Assembly (NCBI GenBank): GCA_030765065.1
Contig: CM060979.1
Span: 111,154,350-111,218,349, forward strand
DNA length: 64,000 bases
Direction: 5' to 3'
From: Deroplatys truncata
Taxonomy: Eukaryota > Arthropoda > Insecta > Mantodea > Mantidae
Under the pieces are notes generated by a model. The model was not told where the DNA came from. It worked only from the letters and a program-made list of their open reading frames with translations, and ran no database searches. Below, in pieces: positions 10,761 through 21,972 of the stretch. Each line of letters opens with the position of its first letter. Position 1 is the first letter of the stretch. A program made the translations under genes and the position numbers.

Positions 10761-10983
10761 TCTGATGTGTTACATTCACATACTTTCTCTACCATCTAAT
10801 TATTTTATGAAAGCTTATATTTCTACCTACTTCATTTTAATCGAGATGAACCTTTGCAGAAAAAGTTAAATTGCATATTTCGTTACACATACAAAGGAAA
10901 CAGCGACATTCAAATGCTTAAGAACAGGGTTTAAAATTTCATAGTTTCCATGCAATCGCGAAGAACGACTTCATAGTATTGGA
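10761..10983 (+). repeat. Family H repeat, 5' part
   Basis: Starts at TCTGATGTGTTACATTCAC and follows the left end of the family (CTTTCTCTACC, AATCGAGATGAAC, CCATGCAATCGCGAAGAAC). It breaks off where a tRNA-like sequence begins. Confidence 0.75.
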
Positions 10984-10989
10984 CAATGA

Positions 10990-11100
10990 GCGGCGGCTGA
11001 TACCGTAGCTCAGTCGGTAGAGCAACTGCCTGCTGAGCAAGGGGTCCCGAGTTCGATTCCCGGCTGGGGGGTGCGAATTTTTCTCTAGCCAAGATTATTC
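10990..11100 (+). repeat. tRNA-like SINE head
   Basis: GTAGCTCAGTCGGTAGAGC is a classic D arm/A box and GAGTTCGATTCCCGG a T arm/B box. The D stem pairs, but the acceptor ends do not and the anticodon arm is not canonical, so this is a tRNA-derived SINE head rather than a tRNA gene. The body after 11065 does not match the other SINEs here. Confidence 0.6.
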
Positions 11101-11258
11101 GCTATCTACCCCAGAGTCTGGAAGTATGAATGTGTGTGATCTAATGATAAAAACCCAAAAGTGCAAGAATACGAGTTAGCACCATTGCCTGAATTCCATT
11201 AAGAACAAATTTAATTTAAGCCGAGAGAAAATATATTGAACTACAACAATCACATGGT

Positions 11259-11726
11259 GGGTGGGTGCGAGGGCATGCTGACATAAAAGGGAATGAAAGA
11301 GCGGATCACTTGGCTTGTAATTCCAACTTAGTGAATTATACTAAATGCACAATTTCTTTTATCAAAAGAACCTTAAATGATGACTTAATCTCTCGTTGGA
11401 GTGAGCTAAGGTTAGGAAGCAAAAATGGATTATTACCAAAGGCTGTTTTTTTTCCAAATGTACCTATATAGCAAGCTGAGATGAGAAGCTTTTATTTAGC
11501 TCAAGTGCTTTTAGGTCATGGTAAATGAAAAGATTCAAACCATAGAACACATTCTGTTTAATTGTTCAGCTTTTGAGAGAGCACGCTTTGAACTTACGTC
11601 ACATTGGTTAACTTGTAATAGGTGTTTTGAGAAACCATTGTTTCATATTCTATAAAAAATGCAACTCTATTCAGTTTTCAAAATTTATTAATTCCATGTT
11701 TAAACGTTTATAAGTTGAAGTTTTAA
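11259..11726 (+). pseudogene. Non-LTR retrotransposon ORF2 C-terminus (RNase H and zinc knuckle)
   Basis: WVRGHADIKGNERADHLA (11262 on) is the C-terminal motif of the RNase H domain found in Jockey, I and R1-type non-LTR retrotransposons. Downstream, after frameshifts, come FYLAQVLLGHG and QTIEHILFNCSAFERARFE, the conserved post-RNase-H segment with its Cys/His elements. A plausible ORF end is at 11724-11726. The reverse transcriptase and endonuclease are absent, so the copy is 5'-truncated. The following ~250 bp with AATAAA near 11960 may be its 3' untranslated region. Confidence 0.8.
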
Positions 11727-11984
11727 CATATGTAGATATATTATTAAGCTCACCAAAAGGATCTTGTATTTTAAACATTTGTAAGCCAGTGTGAAGAAAT
11801 TGCAAGTACATATATTTTTATCTTTCCATTTGTCTTCGTGCTTATTTTAATTTATTGTTTATGTGTAGATTTTTATCAGCGACCATGTATATTTTGTATC
11901 AACTAAAACACCAACATGCCTCATGGTAAAATATGGTTCACAGCACTTTGTTAGATTAAATAAAGCATTGAACAATTTGTTCCA

Positions 11985-12409
11985 TTAATAACGGATATCT
12001 CGGAAATGGCTGCTGCCAAAAAAAAAAGCTATTGTGTGTATCAAAGAGAATTGTATTTTTTTGCGTAGTACGTTTTTGTCTATCGCTTAAAGTTTACCAG
12101 TTATACAAGATTATACAAAATTCCTTCCGAATGAAGAGGACTTCATAGGCTATTCCTAGGAAATTCAAGATATAGTTTTATCTATGATGTAAATTTATTT
12201 AATTATGTGGAAGACAGAGCTTTTGATTTCAATCAAAATCGTGAGAGCCATTTTTTTTAGAAAAAATTAAAAAAATGTTCATGTAAAGACAGTTTGGGGT
12301 GGGTTGATTTTCTTGAGACTGCATGTGTCGTCTCTTTGGAAAGTTTTGAACCTAAATACCTACCCAGTTTGGTATTCACCTATATAACTGTTTGTTTTTG
12401 AGTTATGCT

Positions 12410-12466
<57 letters not shown>

Positions 12467-12491
12467 CCTTTTTATAAAAATGCTTTCTTTT
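11985..12491 (+). repeat. Family H repeat, older copy interrupted by another family H copy
   Basis: Matches family H from the GATATCTCGGAAATGG block to TATAAAAATGCTTTCTTTTT just after the CA core (12411-12463). At the T run it meets a younger copy in opposite orientation (12492-13385). The expected remainder does not clearly resume beyond 13400. Confidence 0.8.
12411..12463. repeat. CA microsatellite
   Basis: A pure CA run in the core of a family H copy. Confidence 0.95.
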
Positions 12492-13385
12492 TTACTTTCT
12501 CTACTACGTATAGTAAGTATTGTATTCCACCCAAGAATTCGATACCAAGATTTCACCGGAAATACATGTTTTGAGACACCCTGAATCCAAAAAAAGCATT
12601 TTTGGAAACATGTCCGTGTGTGTGTCTGTCTGTGTGTCTGTCTGTGAACAGCATAACTCAGAAACGAACAGTCGGATAAACACCAAACTTGGTATTTAGG
12701 CTCAGTATCTTCCAGAGATGCGACACGAAGGTTTTCAAGAAAATCCCCCCACCCCAAACTACCCTTTACATGGAAAATGTTTCGAAAATTTTAATTTTCT
12801 CAAAAATGGCTCTAACGATTGTGATTAAGATATCATATGTTTAAGATATTTTCATGACAAATGAAATACATATCTCGAATTTTCTGGGAAGTCTCCTAAA
12901 GTATTCTTCATTGTGAACGACTTTTGCATAACTGGTAAACCATAAGAGATAGACAACATTTTACTACACAAAAAATGTAGATCGCGTTAAAATACACAAT
13001 TTATGTCATATACATTTTTGTAGTTGAGTGAACCATTTTCGAGATATTACTTGTTATTCCCATAAATTTTTCAATACTTATTTTCTAAAATGGGAATTCG
13101 TTATTCATTTTTTGTCTTGGATATGCAAAGAGTTATAATCTGTGGCAAAGGGAATGGTGCTGCACCTAGCAACCAGCTATTAAGAGATATGTATGTGCTT
13201 AAAAGCTACTGTATTTCTATATTGCCCTTGTAAATATATTTTCCCCTTACAACTACAAGAAACTTAGCAATAAGATAGAGTCTGCAAATGTTTATCTCGA
13301 TTAACATGAAGTAGATGGAGAATAAGCGTTTGTAAAAATAGTTTGTACAAGAGTAGAGAAAGTCATGTGAGTGTAACACATCAGA
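12492..13385 (-). mobile_element. Family H repeat, full-length copy, inserted in another
   Basis: Reverse orientation. It starts TTACTTTCTCTACTACGTAT (terminal hairpin end) and ends GTGTAACACATCAGA, followed by a run of about 20 T. The GT core is at 12615-12645. High similarity to 8438-9313 and 13949-14815 shows it is among the younger copies. Confidence 0.85.
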
Positions 13386-13948
13386 ATTTTTTTTTTTTTT
13401 TTTTGGAAAGAGCATTAGCTTTTCTGTACACATGATCCATTTGTTCTCATATCTTTGGTTTTCCGTCGTCTTGGCAACCTGGATTATTGTTGTTGATGTT
13501 CAGAACAAAACGACAGCTGTTGTCAAGAAAGTTTATAAAAGATTCCTGTAATAGGCTGTATTACTGTCTAGTATAGGTGTAAAGGAGCACATGCTGAACA
13601 TCTAATTTAATCTTCTTCAACACAGTTTAGGCCGTTATGCTGTTTCGGCTCCAAAGTCTTGCTCTTTACATCTGTATCGTCCTGGGTTTCTTCGCCCTTC
13701 TGCCAGTGTTTAAATGCGTTTTCCAGGTTGCTGTGTATTCTTTTACTGTCTTATTTAATTATTCTACGTTTATTTTTTTATTTTATAAACTGAGCTAATT
13801 ATAAATAGCTAGGAAATTTCTCAAAATAAACCAATTTTCAAACTGACTTAATCTTTGTTCGAACTCAAATAGTTCTAGGTTGCCAAAGCAACAAAGATGC
13901 GAGAGAAAGCGAATGAGATGCACTAACAAATGAATGTTCTTTCAAAAA
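13386..13948. other. T run and spacer
   Basis: A poly(T) tract follows the family H end. The rest contains no recognisable gene or repeat. Confidence 0.4.
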
Positions 13949-14815
13949 TCTGATGTGTTACACTCACATGACTTTCTCTACTCTTGTACAAACGCCTATT
14001 CTCCATATGCTTCATATTAATCGAGATATCGAGATGTCAATCTTATTTGTAATTTTCTTGTAGATGCAAGAGGAATAATGTAGCTTTTAAGCGATAGTCA
14101 AATATTTTATCGCTGGTTGCTATGTGGCGCATTCCATTCTCTTTGCAAGTCCAGGACATAAAAAAATGAATAACGAATTTGAGAAAAAGTATAAGTATTG
14201 GAAAATTTAAGGAAATAACAAGCAATATCTCGAAAACGGTTCACTCAACAAAAAAAATGTATATGATATAAGTTGTGTATTTTAACGCGATCTACATTTT
14301 TTGTGTAGTAAACTTTTGTCTATCTCTTATGGTTTACCAGTTATGCAAAAGTCGTTCATAATGAAGAATACTTTTGGAGACATTCCCAGAAATTTCGAGA
14401 TATACATTTCATTTCTCATGACATTATCTTAAACATATGATATTTTCATCAAAATCGTTAGAGCCATTTTTCAGAAAATTAAAATTTTCGAAAAATGTTC
14501 CATGTAAAGGGTAGTCTGGGGTGGGGGAATTTTTTTGAAAATCTTCTTGTCGCATCTCTGGAAGATACTGAACATAAATACCAAGTTTGGTGTTTATCCG
14601 ACTGTTAGTTTTTGAGTTATGCTGTTCACAGACACACACACAGACACACACACACACAGACACACACACACAGACACACACACGGACATGTTTCCAAAAA
14701 TGCTTTTTTTGGACTCAGGAGGTCTCAAAACATGTATTTCCGGTGAAATCTCGGTATCGAATTTTTGGGTGGAATGCAATACTTCCCCTACTTACTATAC
14801 GTAGTAGAGAAAGTA
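13949..14815 (+). mobile_element. Family H repeat, full-length copy
   Basis: Starts TCTGATGTGTTACACTCAC after AAAAA and ends TACGTAGTAGAGAAAGTAA. The CAGA/CA core is at 14628-14684. Both ends and internal blocks are well preserved, making it a good reference copy. No coding potential. Confidence 0.87.
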
Positions 14816-15640
14816 AAAATGAGTAATCAAACACTGAGGTGTTATTTGAAATTTTAAAGAAGGGGCGATGAGTTAGTGAAGCCTAAAATGCAATTATCCC
14901 TGGTTTTCGGATTCTCCTAAATATTTATATTGACGTGTTTTTTGTTTGAATTCAATTAAAATTAACCTTTGCAACAGCAGAATCCATTTATTGCTATGCA
15001 TCTGCGTTCGAAGATAGCGTAGAGCTATGGGCATGCTTACGTTCCAGAGTTTGCTTGTGAACATTGCTTAATGGCAGCAAAACAAACTGGTATAAGAAAG
15101 GTCTGAGTTGAAACTGTAAGCTGGTTAACACCAAGCTTTGAATTCAATGACTGTGGTTGTAATTACTAACGGTTTACTGAGCTACCAGGAATCTGACTTT
15201 TAGAAATCAGTATCATAAGACTGCAAGAGGAACTTAACCACATTTTAACCTAGATGCTTTTAGATCACTTTAAATCGAATCGAATTGGGCAAAATTCCTT
15301 TTTTTAGGGGAAAAACATTTTTAGAAAGTTTTACTTTTTTTGGCTTATTGATTTCTTTTTAAATTATTTTATTGATACAATAGTTAATTTATATTTTAAT
15401 TAGATTGTGTTGCCCTTATTGAAAGTCGTTTCTTTTCTTAATGTACTCCTTTATTCCAGATTTTGTCACTTTTATTGTTATTACAGCAGGAGCTAACATC
15501 TCTAATGGTCGGATTGCATAATCATGGTACGCTTTCTTCGTCTTTGTTTCTCACATAGTGTGTAATATATTTGACAAGGTAGAGCTAAATTAAGTATTCT
15601 TCTCTTTCAGAGTTTTTTTCAACCTTCCTTTCACACGTGC
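14816..15640. other. AT-rich spacer, no recognised gene
   Basis: No convincing frame, tRNA or repeat was seen. Confidence 0.4.
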
Positions 15641-15901
15641 TCTTTAGCTATACATATCTAACCTATCGTTTCCCTGGAGAACTACGGAATCAATACAAGT
15701 AAAAACGTAAAGGTATCGTGAACCTATGAATAACCTCATCAGCACACTCATGCCCGCGCAGTTTCTATTGGCTAATGCACCTCTGTTGCGTGCTGCGCAT
15801 GATTCACGGACACCTGTCCATCGTAAACAGTGTAAACAAACGAGCATCCTATTTCGTCATCAGCAGCACTATAATGACCGCTTAAACGCACGTGCTCTCT
15901 A

Positions 15902-15919
15902 ATGCATGACGTCATGCAT
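15902..15919. promoter_or_regulatory. 18-bp palindrome with a CRE core
   Basis: ATGCATGACGTCATGCAT is perfectly palindromic and contains TGACGTCA, the cAMP-response/bZIP consensus. It is followed by two tandem copies of GCATGTTCTGCATAT. A bZIP site is possible; no adjacent gene was identified, so function is unproven. Confidence 0.35.
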
Positions 15920-16499
15920 GTTCTGCATATAATTGCATGTTCTGCATATATTTTCTCCAAAATTTCGCCGATACTTATGTAGCACTGCCTGATTTAGGTT
16001 AGTTTAGTGTATGCTTTCTAAAATCAGTCTACTGTTTTTCGTTAAGTAGGTATATGGCGTAAAGACAATAATACTACAAGGCAAGTAAAATGTACCCTTT
16101 AGACATGCAACTACGTTAAATATTTCATAAAGTACACAATATTTGTTCCTAATATTCTAAGGTGAAGCCTGGGTTTTTAGTTTAAATAAATTAATTTAAT
16201 TTTTGCTACACGGATTATATTAACTAAGATTTGGGACACTCAAGGTTACTCCATATAAGAAAAACACGAAACATTATTACGTGATGTAGACAAAGTGCTT
16301 ATTTACACCTTGTGTAACTATTTTAAAGCAGGCGTTTCTGGATAAGGGGGCTCAAAACACAAACATAATTTATGAAGAAAGTGTAATAGAGTAATGCATA
16401 TTTATCAATTAATAAGCAGCTTTATTAGCAGTCATTAATTAGCCAGCCTTTGTGGGTAGATTAGTTGTTTAGCTCATACGTTTGCTTAAAACAAACGCC

Positions 16500-17640
16500 C
16501 AGTTGTGCGTTAGCCCGTTGAGCGGGGAACTACTTTGACGTACACCCTGTGTCTGTCTGCTTGTTAGCTTTACGTATCCATCTCCCACAGCAACCAAGGC
16601 ACATACACCAACAGCGTTGCCGCATCTACCCGCTTTGCCGCAGTCAACCCAGTTCTCGTGTCATCAAGTGCAGCGCGAACGAGGCGCCGTGTGGCAACGC
16701 TGTGCATGCGCAGAGAAGTTTCACTCAATACACTCCAAATTCTCTTTCTTTATCTCTCTCTCCCAATTCGTTCCGGCCTCTCTCTTTCTCTCTCTTTTCC
16801 ATTACTGAGAGCGAGATGCCCATATAGACTACTACATGGGGTGGTCGATACAATGGAATTTGAAGCGAAGGGGAGATGACTGCGGGCTCTGCAGTTAAGG
16901 GTTGGCAGGGACGAGGGGAGAGCGGCAACATGACCCTTACAGGGGAGAGGGGACTATGGTTCCCCCACCCCCAACTTGCCGGAGTTTGTCAATAACCCCT
17001 CCGTAAGGGGATGGGTAAGACGGAGTCTATCACAAGGGGTGCACTAATTTAAATTCTAGCACATCTATGCTGCATGCTTTACACTTACATAGATATAGAG
17101 AGTGGGGCATGCACAGAACGCTTACCTCTGGTATCAGCGCTACACCAAACACTTGGCCATAACGTTCCCTAGTCACAGAATGACAGATGGAATACCCTCA
17201 CCAAGCAAGGTACGTTCCGAAGCATCAGGGCTTCGGAGCAAAGTCAAGTGTCCGTGATATAGTCACCCGCGTCATCAGAATGCCACATTCACAGCACTAA
17301 CAATGATAAACTGCACTGTAGAGAGAGCCGGAGCACAGCAACAACAACCCTACCTCCACCCACCTCGGCGTCCAACTCGGTACTGCAGCCCCTTCACAGC
17401 CTGCCGGGTTCTCCTCGCCTCTGCAAAGCATGCTGGGTAGCGGGAAAAGTGTATATCGACCACACCTCGCGCAGGCCACGCCCGCAGCCAATCCCAGCGC
17501 TCCACTCCATCTGACGTCAGCAGCAAACGCAGGAGGGGGGAGAACTCCCTCCTTATTTTCGTGGCATACACATCAAAGTGGAGACAAACACAATTTGTTG
17601 AGTGGAGGGGGGCTTCAAGTATGTGTCCAGAAAAGATTGG
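16500..17640. promoter_or_regulatory. GC/CpG-richer block, promoter-like, no recognised gene
   Basis: This block is clearly richer in GC and CpG than its surroundings. It holds a CT-rich tract (16740-16800), several short overlapping frames on both strands without domains, and a cluster of promoter-type motifs at 17476-17519. It may be the 5' region of a host gene lying outside or spread across large introns. Alternatively it is a GC-rich repeat. Confidence 0.35.
17476..17519. promoter_or_regulatory. Clustered KLF/Sp1-, CCAAT- and CRE-like motifs
   Basis: Within 44 bp lie CCACGCCC (17476-17483), AGCCAATC (17486-17493) and TGACGTCA (17512-17519), which match GC/CACCC-box, CCAAT-box and CRE consensuses. 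The clustering inside a CpG-rich block is suggestive of a core promoter. No transcript start can be seen. Confidence 0.35.
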
Positions 17641-18509
17641 TGGGTTAGATGAGGGGGGAGGGGGTCGGAGGGTGGGAGATTAAGGGTGCTGATCCCTAAT
17701 TGAAGGCTATTGGAGGGAAAGGCCATAAAGTAACACACCGTAACTGGTAAGCTGGCATATAAAACGAGAAAGAAGACGAAGGCATACGGAACACAATAAA
17801 CGAACTTGCTGGTGATAAACTAGGTTACGTTCCTGCTGCATCCAATCAAAGCAAAAGACATTTGCGGAAACTAAAAGAAAGGGTTCCGGAGCTAAGCCAA
17901 CTCAACTGCGTTTAAAATTTCTAAGAATGTGTCGCAATCAGCTTACTATCATCTATTAAGACTCTCATTACAAGAAATTCCGATATTCTTTGGGCCTTAT
18001 AAAAACGTTTCATTACAAGTTTCATACAGCTCTGTAATTAGCAAAGACAGAGTAGAGATTAGACGGCAATTACAGGGCAAAAACAATACAGAATAAGGTT
18101 GAAACCAAAATAAACATTGCAGAAACGTTGCTCTTTCCGTAACTTACAAGGAAGAAAAATGAACACGTCACTGTGGAGAATGCAACAATTCTGAGTGTGC
18201 TGGGCAGGGAAACAGTGAAAAAGAAAGCTAGAACCTCCGGCATTATTGGCAATGGATACAGAACTCCTTAGAAATGAGATATCATATTAGAATATGTTGA
18301 AGAATTGAGGAAACAGAGAAATAGATTAAATTTGATCAATAACAGAATCATGATACATTGCGAGACAAAAGAAAATGCGAGCTTTTACACAAGAAACACA
18401 GAATACCTACATAAACTTGTATTAATATGGGAAGACTGGCAAATAACCTCCTCGCAGATAGAAGAGCAAAATGTACCTTTATTAGTGAGCTCAAAGGTGA
18501 GTGACCAGG
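17641..18509. other. Spacer, no recognised gene
   Basis: Short frames at 18070-18252 (minus, hydrophobic) and 18305-18673 (plus) lack recognisable domains. The latter runs into a satellite-like repeat. Confidence 0.35.
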
Positions 18510-18700
18510 AGTCGCCACAGACTCTGGTCGTTACGTTAACTTCGGAGGCAATATGTATTTCTGCACATCTTAGACTGAGACAAACATACAAAAGGACTGT
18601 GTGTTGCTATTCTCGCCGCGCTCGTTACCTTCCTAGTTTAAAATCGCTCATCTCTCCTATCAAAACCCTGTGATTGAGAATGGTCAATGCAGACTTGAAG
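18510..18700 (+). repeat. Satellite-like repeat units, left block
   Basis: Two diverged units share GGACTGTGT(G/A)TTG at 18594 and 18700 and related flanks such as CTGAGACAAACATAC against TTGAGAATGGTCAATGC. The same unit appears at 19211-19345 and 22955-23245. The period is near 106-122 bp. Confidence 0.5.
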
Positions 18701-19210
18701 GACTGTGTATTGGCGTTCCTATAGGGGAGATGTTCCGACCGCTTCAGCTGCCGTGGTGCGGGCGCTGCATACCCCTAGCACTCGTGGTACTTCTGACGTT
18801 ACTAGAGGTATGTCAGGCCGAACATTCGAGCCCCTCGTTGGGGAGCTGTTCGGATTGGGTTGGTCTCGACGGGGCAGTGGTTCCCAATACCCGTGGGAGA
18901 TTGGGTACGACTGTATGGTTTTTCCATGCAGCCGGGGTTGTGAGACGCCTCAATGTACTCCAGTACCGCCCTGGAGAGCCGGTAAAGGGCATGCTAGATT
19001 GCTGTTGACCCCACCGAGGTTTATCGGTAGTCGCCCTGCGAGGTTGACGCGCGTAAGTGGCGATTCCACTTCCATCTCCGCGCAAGCCGGGGGCCTTAAC
19101 AAGGTATTGGCCTCATGGGAAACCCCCACAGTTTGGAGAGCCACTCGGTTGGCGCTGAATCCTGGGTATAGGAGGGGGACTTGGGCTCCGGCTCTTGTCC
19201 AGGTAGACCT
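18701..19210 (+). other. GC-rich ~500-bp block between repeat units, with a 196-codon frame
   Basis: The sequence is markedly GC-richer than the neighbours and carries the longest open frame in the window (18705-19295). The protein is Arg/Gly/Ser/Cys-rich with no domain, signal peptide or membrane segment I recognise. Several overlapping frames on both strands point to a GC-rich non-coding repeat rather than a gene. It sits exactly where a satellite-like unit is interrupted (GGACTGTGTATTGG on the left, TGTGTGTTGCGTTAAC on the right), suggesting an inserted element. Confidence 0.35.
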
Positions 19211-19345
19211 TCGCTCAGCATGTCATGTGTGTTGCGTTAACATGGGAACTTCGAATGCGACGTATCTCTCGAACCTAAATCAGCCTGTCGTTTGAGACAG
19301 ACGATACAGACTCCAAGTATTCTAGTCGTACTCAATAGCCATGTT
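19211..19345 (+). repeat. Satellite-like repeat unit, resumed
   Basis: TGTGTTGCGTTAAC, GGGAACTTCGAATGCGACG, TATCTCTCGAACCTAAATC, CTGTCGTTTGAGACAGACG and ATACAGACTCCAAGTATTC match the units at 23020-23245 in order. Confidence 0.55.
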
Positions 19346-20420
19346 AACTACATATGCACCTAGGCACCTCTCATAATCTAAATCTCCCCAATACATACAT
19401 TATCTGTGACGCATGAGGCAGTATTTTTAAAACTTAAATTAGTTCAGTCTAATTATATAATAAAAAATATAATAACAGGCCGCCTTAAAGCAATATGTGT
19501 ATTTAGCAACATATAAAAATGCATGTAGCAGTCATTGTATTAATGTGTATATTATTATGTACATGTTCAATAATGTTATATGAATGTATTACGTAATTTA
19601 ATAATGTAGGAGCTGTGAGAATAATAGGTCAAAAGTTGCTAACAATGAGGTAACCTTGAGGCAATAATGAATTAGAAAGTTTAATAAAGCTACTGGTAAT
19701 TCTTGGAGCAGCAATAATGTAACTTTTGAGACAGTTTAGAAATAGCCAATCAACAACCAGAAAAAAGCTTAAGTAAAATAAAAGTATTCTATTGGAGTAG
19801 GATTAGCCAATCAGAAACTGAAATGGAGCAAATTGTACAAATTAAGAAGTCAGTTGCTAGCAGACAGCGTTCCTAACCGACTCGAGACGCGTCCTCGAGA
19901 AGTTTAATACGTATTCAGTGTGAGACAAAAAGAGTTTACATGTTAAAAAGTGCAAGTAATTAATAAATAATCTCACAGCTCTCTATATCAGTGAAGTGTT
20001 ATTTAAATCGTGTCAAGATTTAATAAAAGGAGTGAAGTAAAAATTATAATCTGTGTAATCCTACATTCTTAGCCGCACCACTCTCTGCAAAGAAATTCAT
20101 GTCTGTAACAATAATACTGACGCAGCCGAGGCAAACATAAATATATAATATTTAAAGAAACAGTCAAATTACAAAGTTAATATTTTTAAACTTGGGGCGA
20201 AGGCTACCGGAAACTTTTTATCATACGTCGGTTGCACTACTTCAAGTTCGGCTCCCCAACAGTCGAAATACAATACAACTCCTCCTAACATAACCTTCCT
20301 CACGCAGCGGCTATGGCCCAAGCTTCGGGAGATCGGCGCCGGACAGTTGGAGAAATAAATAGAAATACGAAGCCCGGCCTAAACACCAGGAGCGCTATCG
20401 TCAGATAATCTTCTGAAAGC
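19346..20420. other. AT-rich spacer with a weak LTR-like segment
   Basis: A segment from 19605 (TGTAGGAGC) to 20065 (AATCCTACA) begins TG and ends CA with a short inverted end, contains a CCAAT motif (AGCCAATCAG, 19804) and several AATAAA-like motifs, and so could be a solo LTR. No matching target duplication, primer-binding site or second LTR was found, so this is weak. Confidence 0.2.
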
Positions 20421-20429
20421 TCCCGCTCT

Positions 20430-21390
20430 CCCCGGCTCTAGATTTTTCTAGAAGTCATTGGAAATATATCGGCTATATAAGCGAGCGCTGTCGGGTCTTC
20501 TCCTGAAGCTCATCCAATTGGAGCTCATCACACACATTATACATCTTCTATACGCATACTTAAAACATCGCTCTTTTGTAGTTTCAGTTGCGGGATACAA
20601 ATCTACACAAAGGCCAATACGAGGCGGAGTCCCTGAAGGTTCTGTACTGTCCCCTACACTTTTCAGTGTGTACTATGTGGCCGACCTACCTACAGAGCAG
20701 CACGTCAATATGGCACAGTATGCTGAAGACGTGCTCCTGTACTGCACAAGTAAAAACCCACGCAAAGCCTTCAACCCATTCAGACACACCTCCGCCTCCT
20801 CCAAGAGTGGTGCAGGCGTTGGCGATCATCCATACACTCGGCAAAAAACCACGCCATTCTCTTCACCAAGCGCCGCTTTCACGCAAACTTCCCCACATTC
20901 AACTACCTCAGGAGAAGGATAGAATGGACGAATGCCATCACCTACTTGGGAGTTAAGCTAGATAAGGGCCTAACGTTCGAGGGACACATCAGGGACCTCA
21001 CGCATCGGCCCTCTGGGGCTACGGCTTCATTGTAACCCATGCTGACTCGCTTAAGTTACGCCTTTTTCGAGCGCTCATAATTCCCGTCCTGCTCTACGCC
21101 TGCGAGACTTGATGCATGACCGCAGACTCCAGTCTGCTGCTTCTGCAACGGGTGCAGAATAGGGCCTTTGGGCTATCTATTCTGTAAACCGCTCCTTTCC
21201 CGTGGGACTGCTTCAAGAAGCCTAAATTCTTCCTTACATGGAGGATGAAATTAGGCGCCGGTTGCAAAACTTTACGACCAGTTGTCACACCATCAGAGCG
21301 CCCTCGTTCGGTCTCTTGGGGACTATAACCCCAGATCACGCCGCTTTAGGCGAAACCGGCTTCCCCGCATGGCATGAGGGCACATCCGGT
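20430..21390 (+). pseudogene. Jockey-type non-LTR reverse transcriptase fragment
   Basis: The frame 20458-20922 shows the palm of a non-LTR reverse transcriptase: LLLKLI, YLKHRSFVV, RPIRGGVPEGSVLSPTLFSV (Gln of PQGSVLSP changed to Glu) and AQYAEDVLLYC, where the catalytic YADD reads YAED. Further on, in other frames, come AITYLGVKLDKGLTFEGHI (thumb), LIIPVLLYACET and LLLLQRVQNRAFGLSI, typical of Jockey/R1-like ORF2 after the polymerase. Stops and frameshifts are frequent. The endonuclease and RNase H parts are missing. Inactive. Confidence 0.85.
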
Positions 21391-21972
21391 AACAACGGAG
21401 CACCTCCACCAGTAGCTAAGGTTGAGCTCCTATACATTCCCTTCAAGAGTAGCTTGGACTTCAAAATTACTACCCCTACACTTTAAAAATGCAAAATTAC
21501 CCACACCAGCGGTGCACAAGGGCCGTTGCATCATGACCGGCAACAGTTGAGGAACAAAATTTATTACCTCCTTTCTCTCTCCTACAAAAATCTCAACCGC
21601 ACCCTGTAACACCCATATCCCGTCACTACGTGGTTAAGCCCTAATTAGGGCAGGTACACGCCTAACACACTTTCGGGTTGCCCTCAGCCCGCCAATATGT
21701 AGTCGTCTCGTCGCTGAGCTTGTTAGTTAGTGAGATTATTTATAATGAATGTGTTTCTGGTGCTACAAAAGTGCTATTCTCCGAGGGAGTTTGTGAGGAC
21801 TACTATGACGCGCAGTGAGTGCTGCTTCTGCAAGAAATTAGAGCGAGCTTACGCTGGGCCCCCATCGGGTGAACCGTCCAGAAGAGGCTACGTCGTACGT
21901 ATTTCATTACGCCGCTTCGAAGAAAGAGAAGTGACAGTGAGAACTTACTGAAGTGACAATTATAAAAAAAAA
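21391..21972. other. Spacer, possibly retroelement 3' flank
   Basis: A frame at 21730-21951 has two nearby cysteines (CCFCKK) but no recognisable domain. The GC content is higher than the AT-rich surroundings, so this may be part of the preceding non-LTR element. Confidence 0.3.

Noticed and set aside
10990..11070. tRNA gene
   Set aside because: D and T arms look good but acceptor arms do not pair and the anticodon arm is not canonical; a SINE head is a better fit.
16549..17648. Several 60-90 codon frames in the CpG block as genes
   Set aside because: No domains, many overlapping frames on both strands as expected from GC-rich sequence with few stops.
18705..19295. Longest open frame in the window (196 codons) as a gene
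   Set aside because: No domain, overlapping frames on both strands, GC-rich, and it runs into a satellite-like repeat; kept only as part of an unknown block.
19605..20065. Solo LTR
   Set aside because: TG...CA ends and regulatory-like motifs are present, but there is no target duplication, primer-binding site or second copy in the window.
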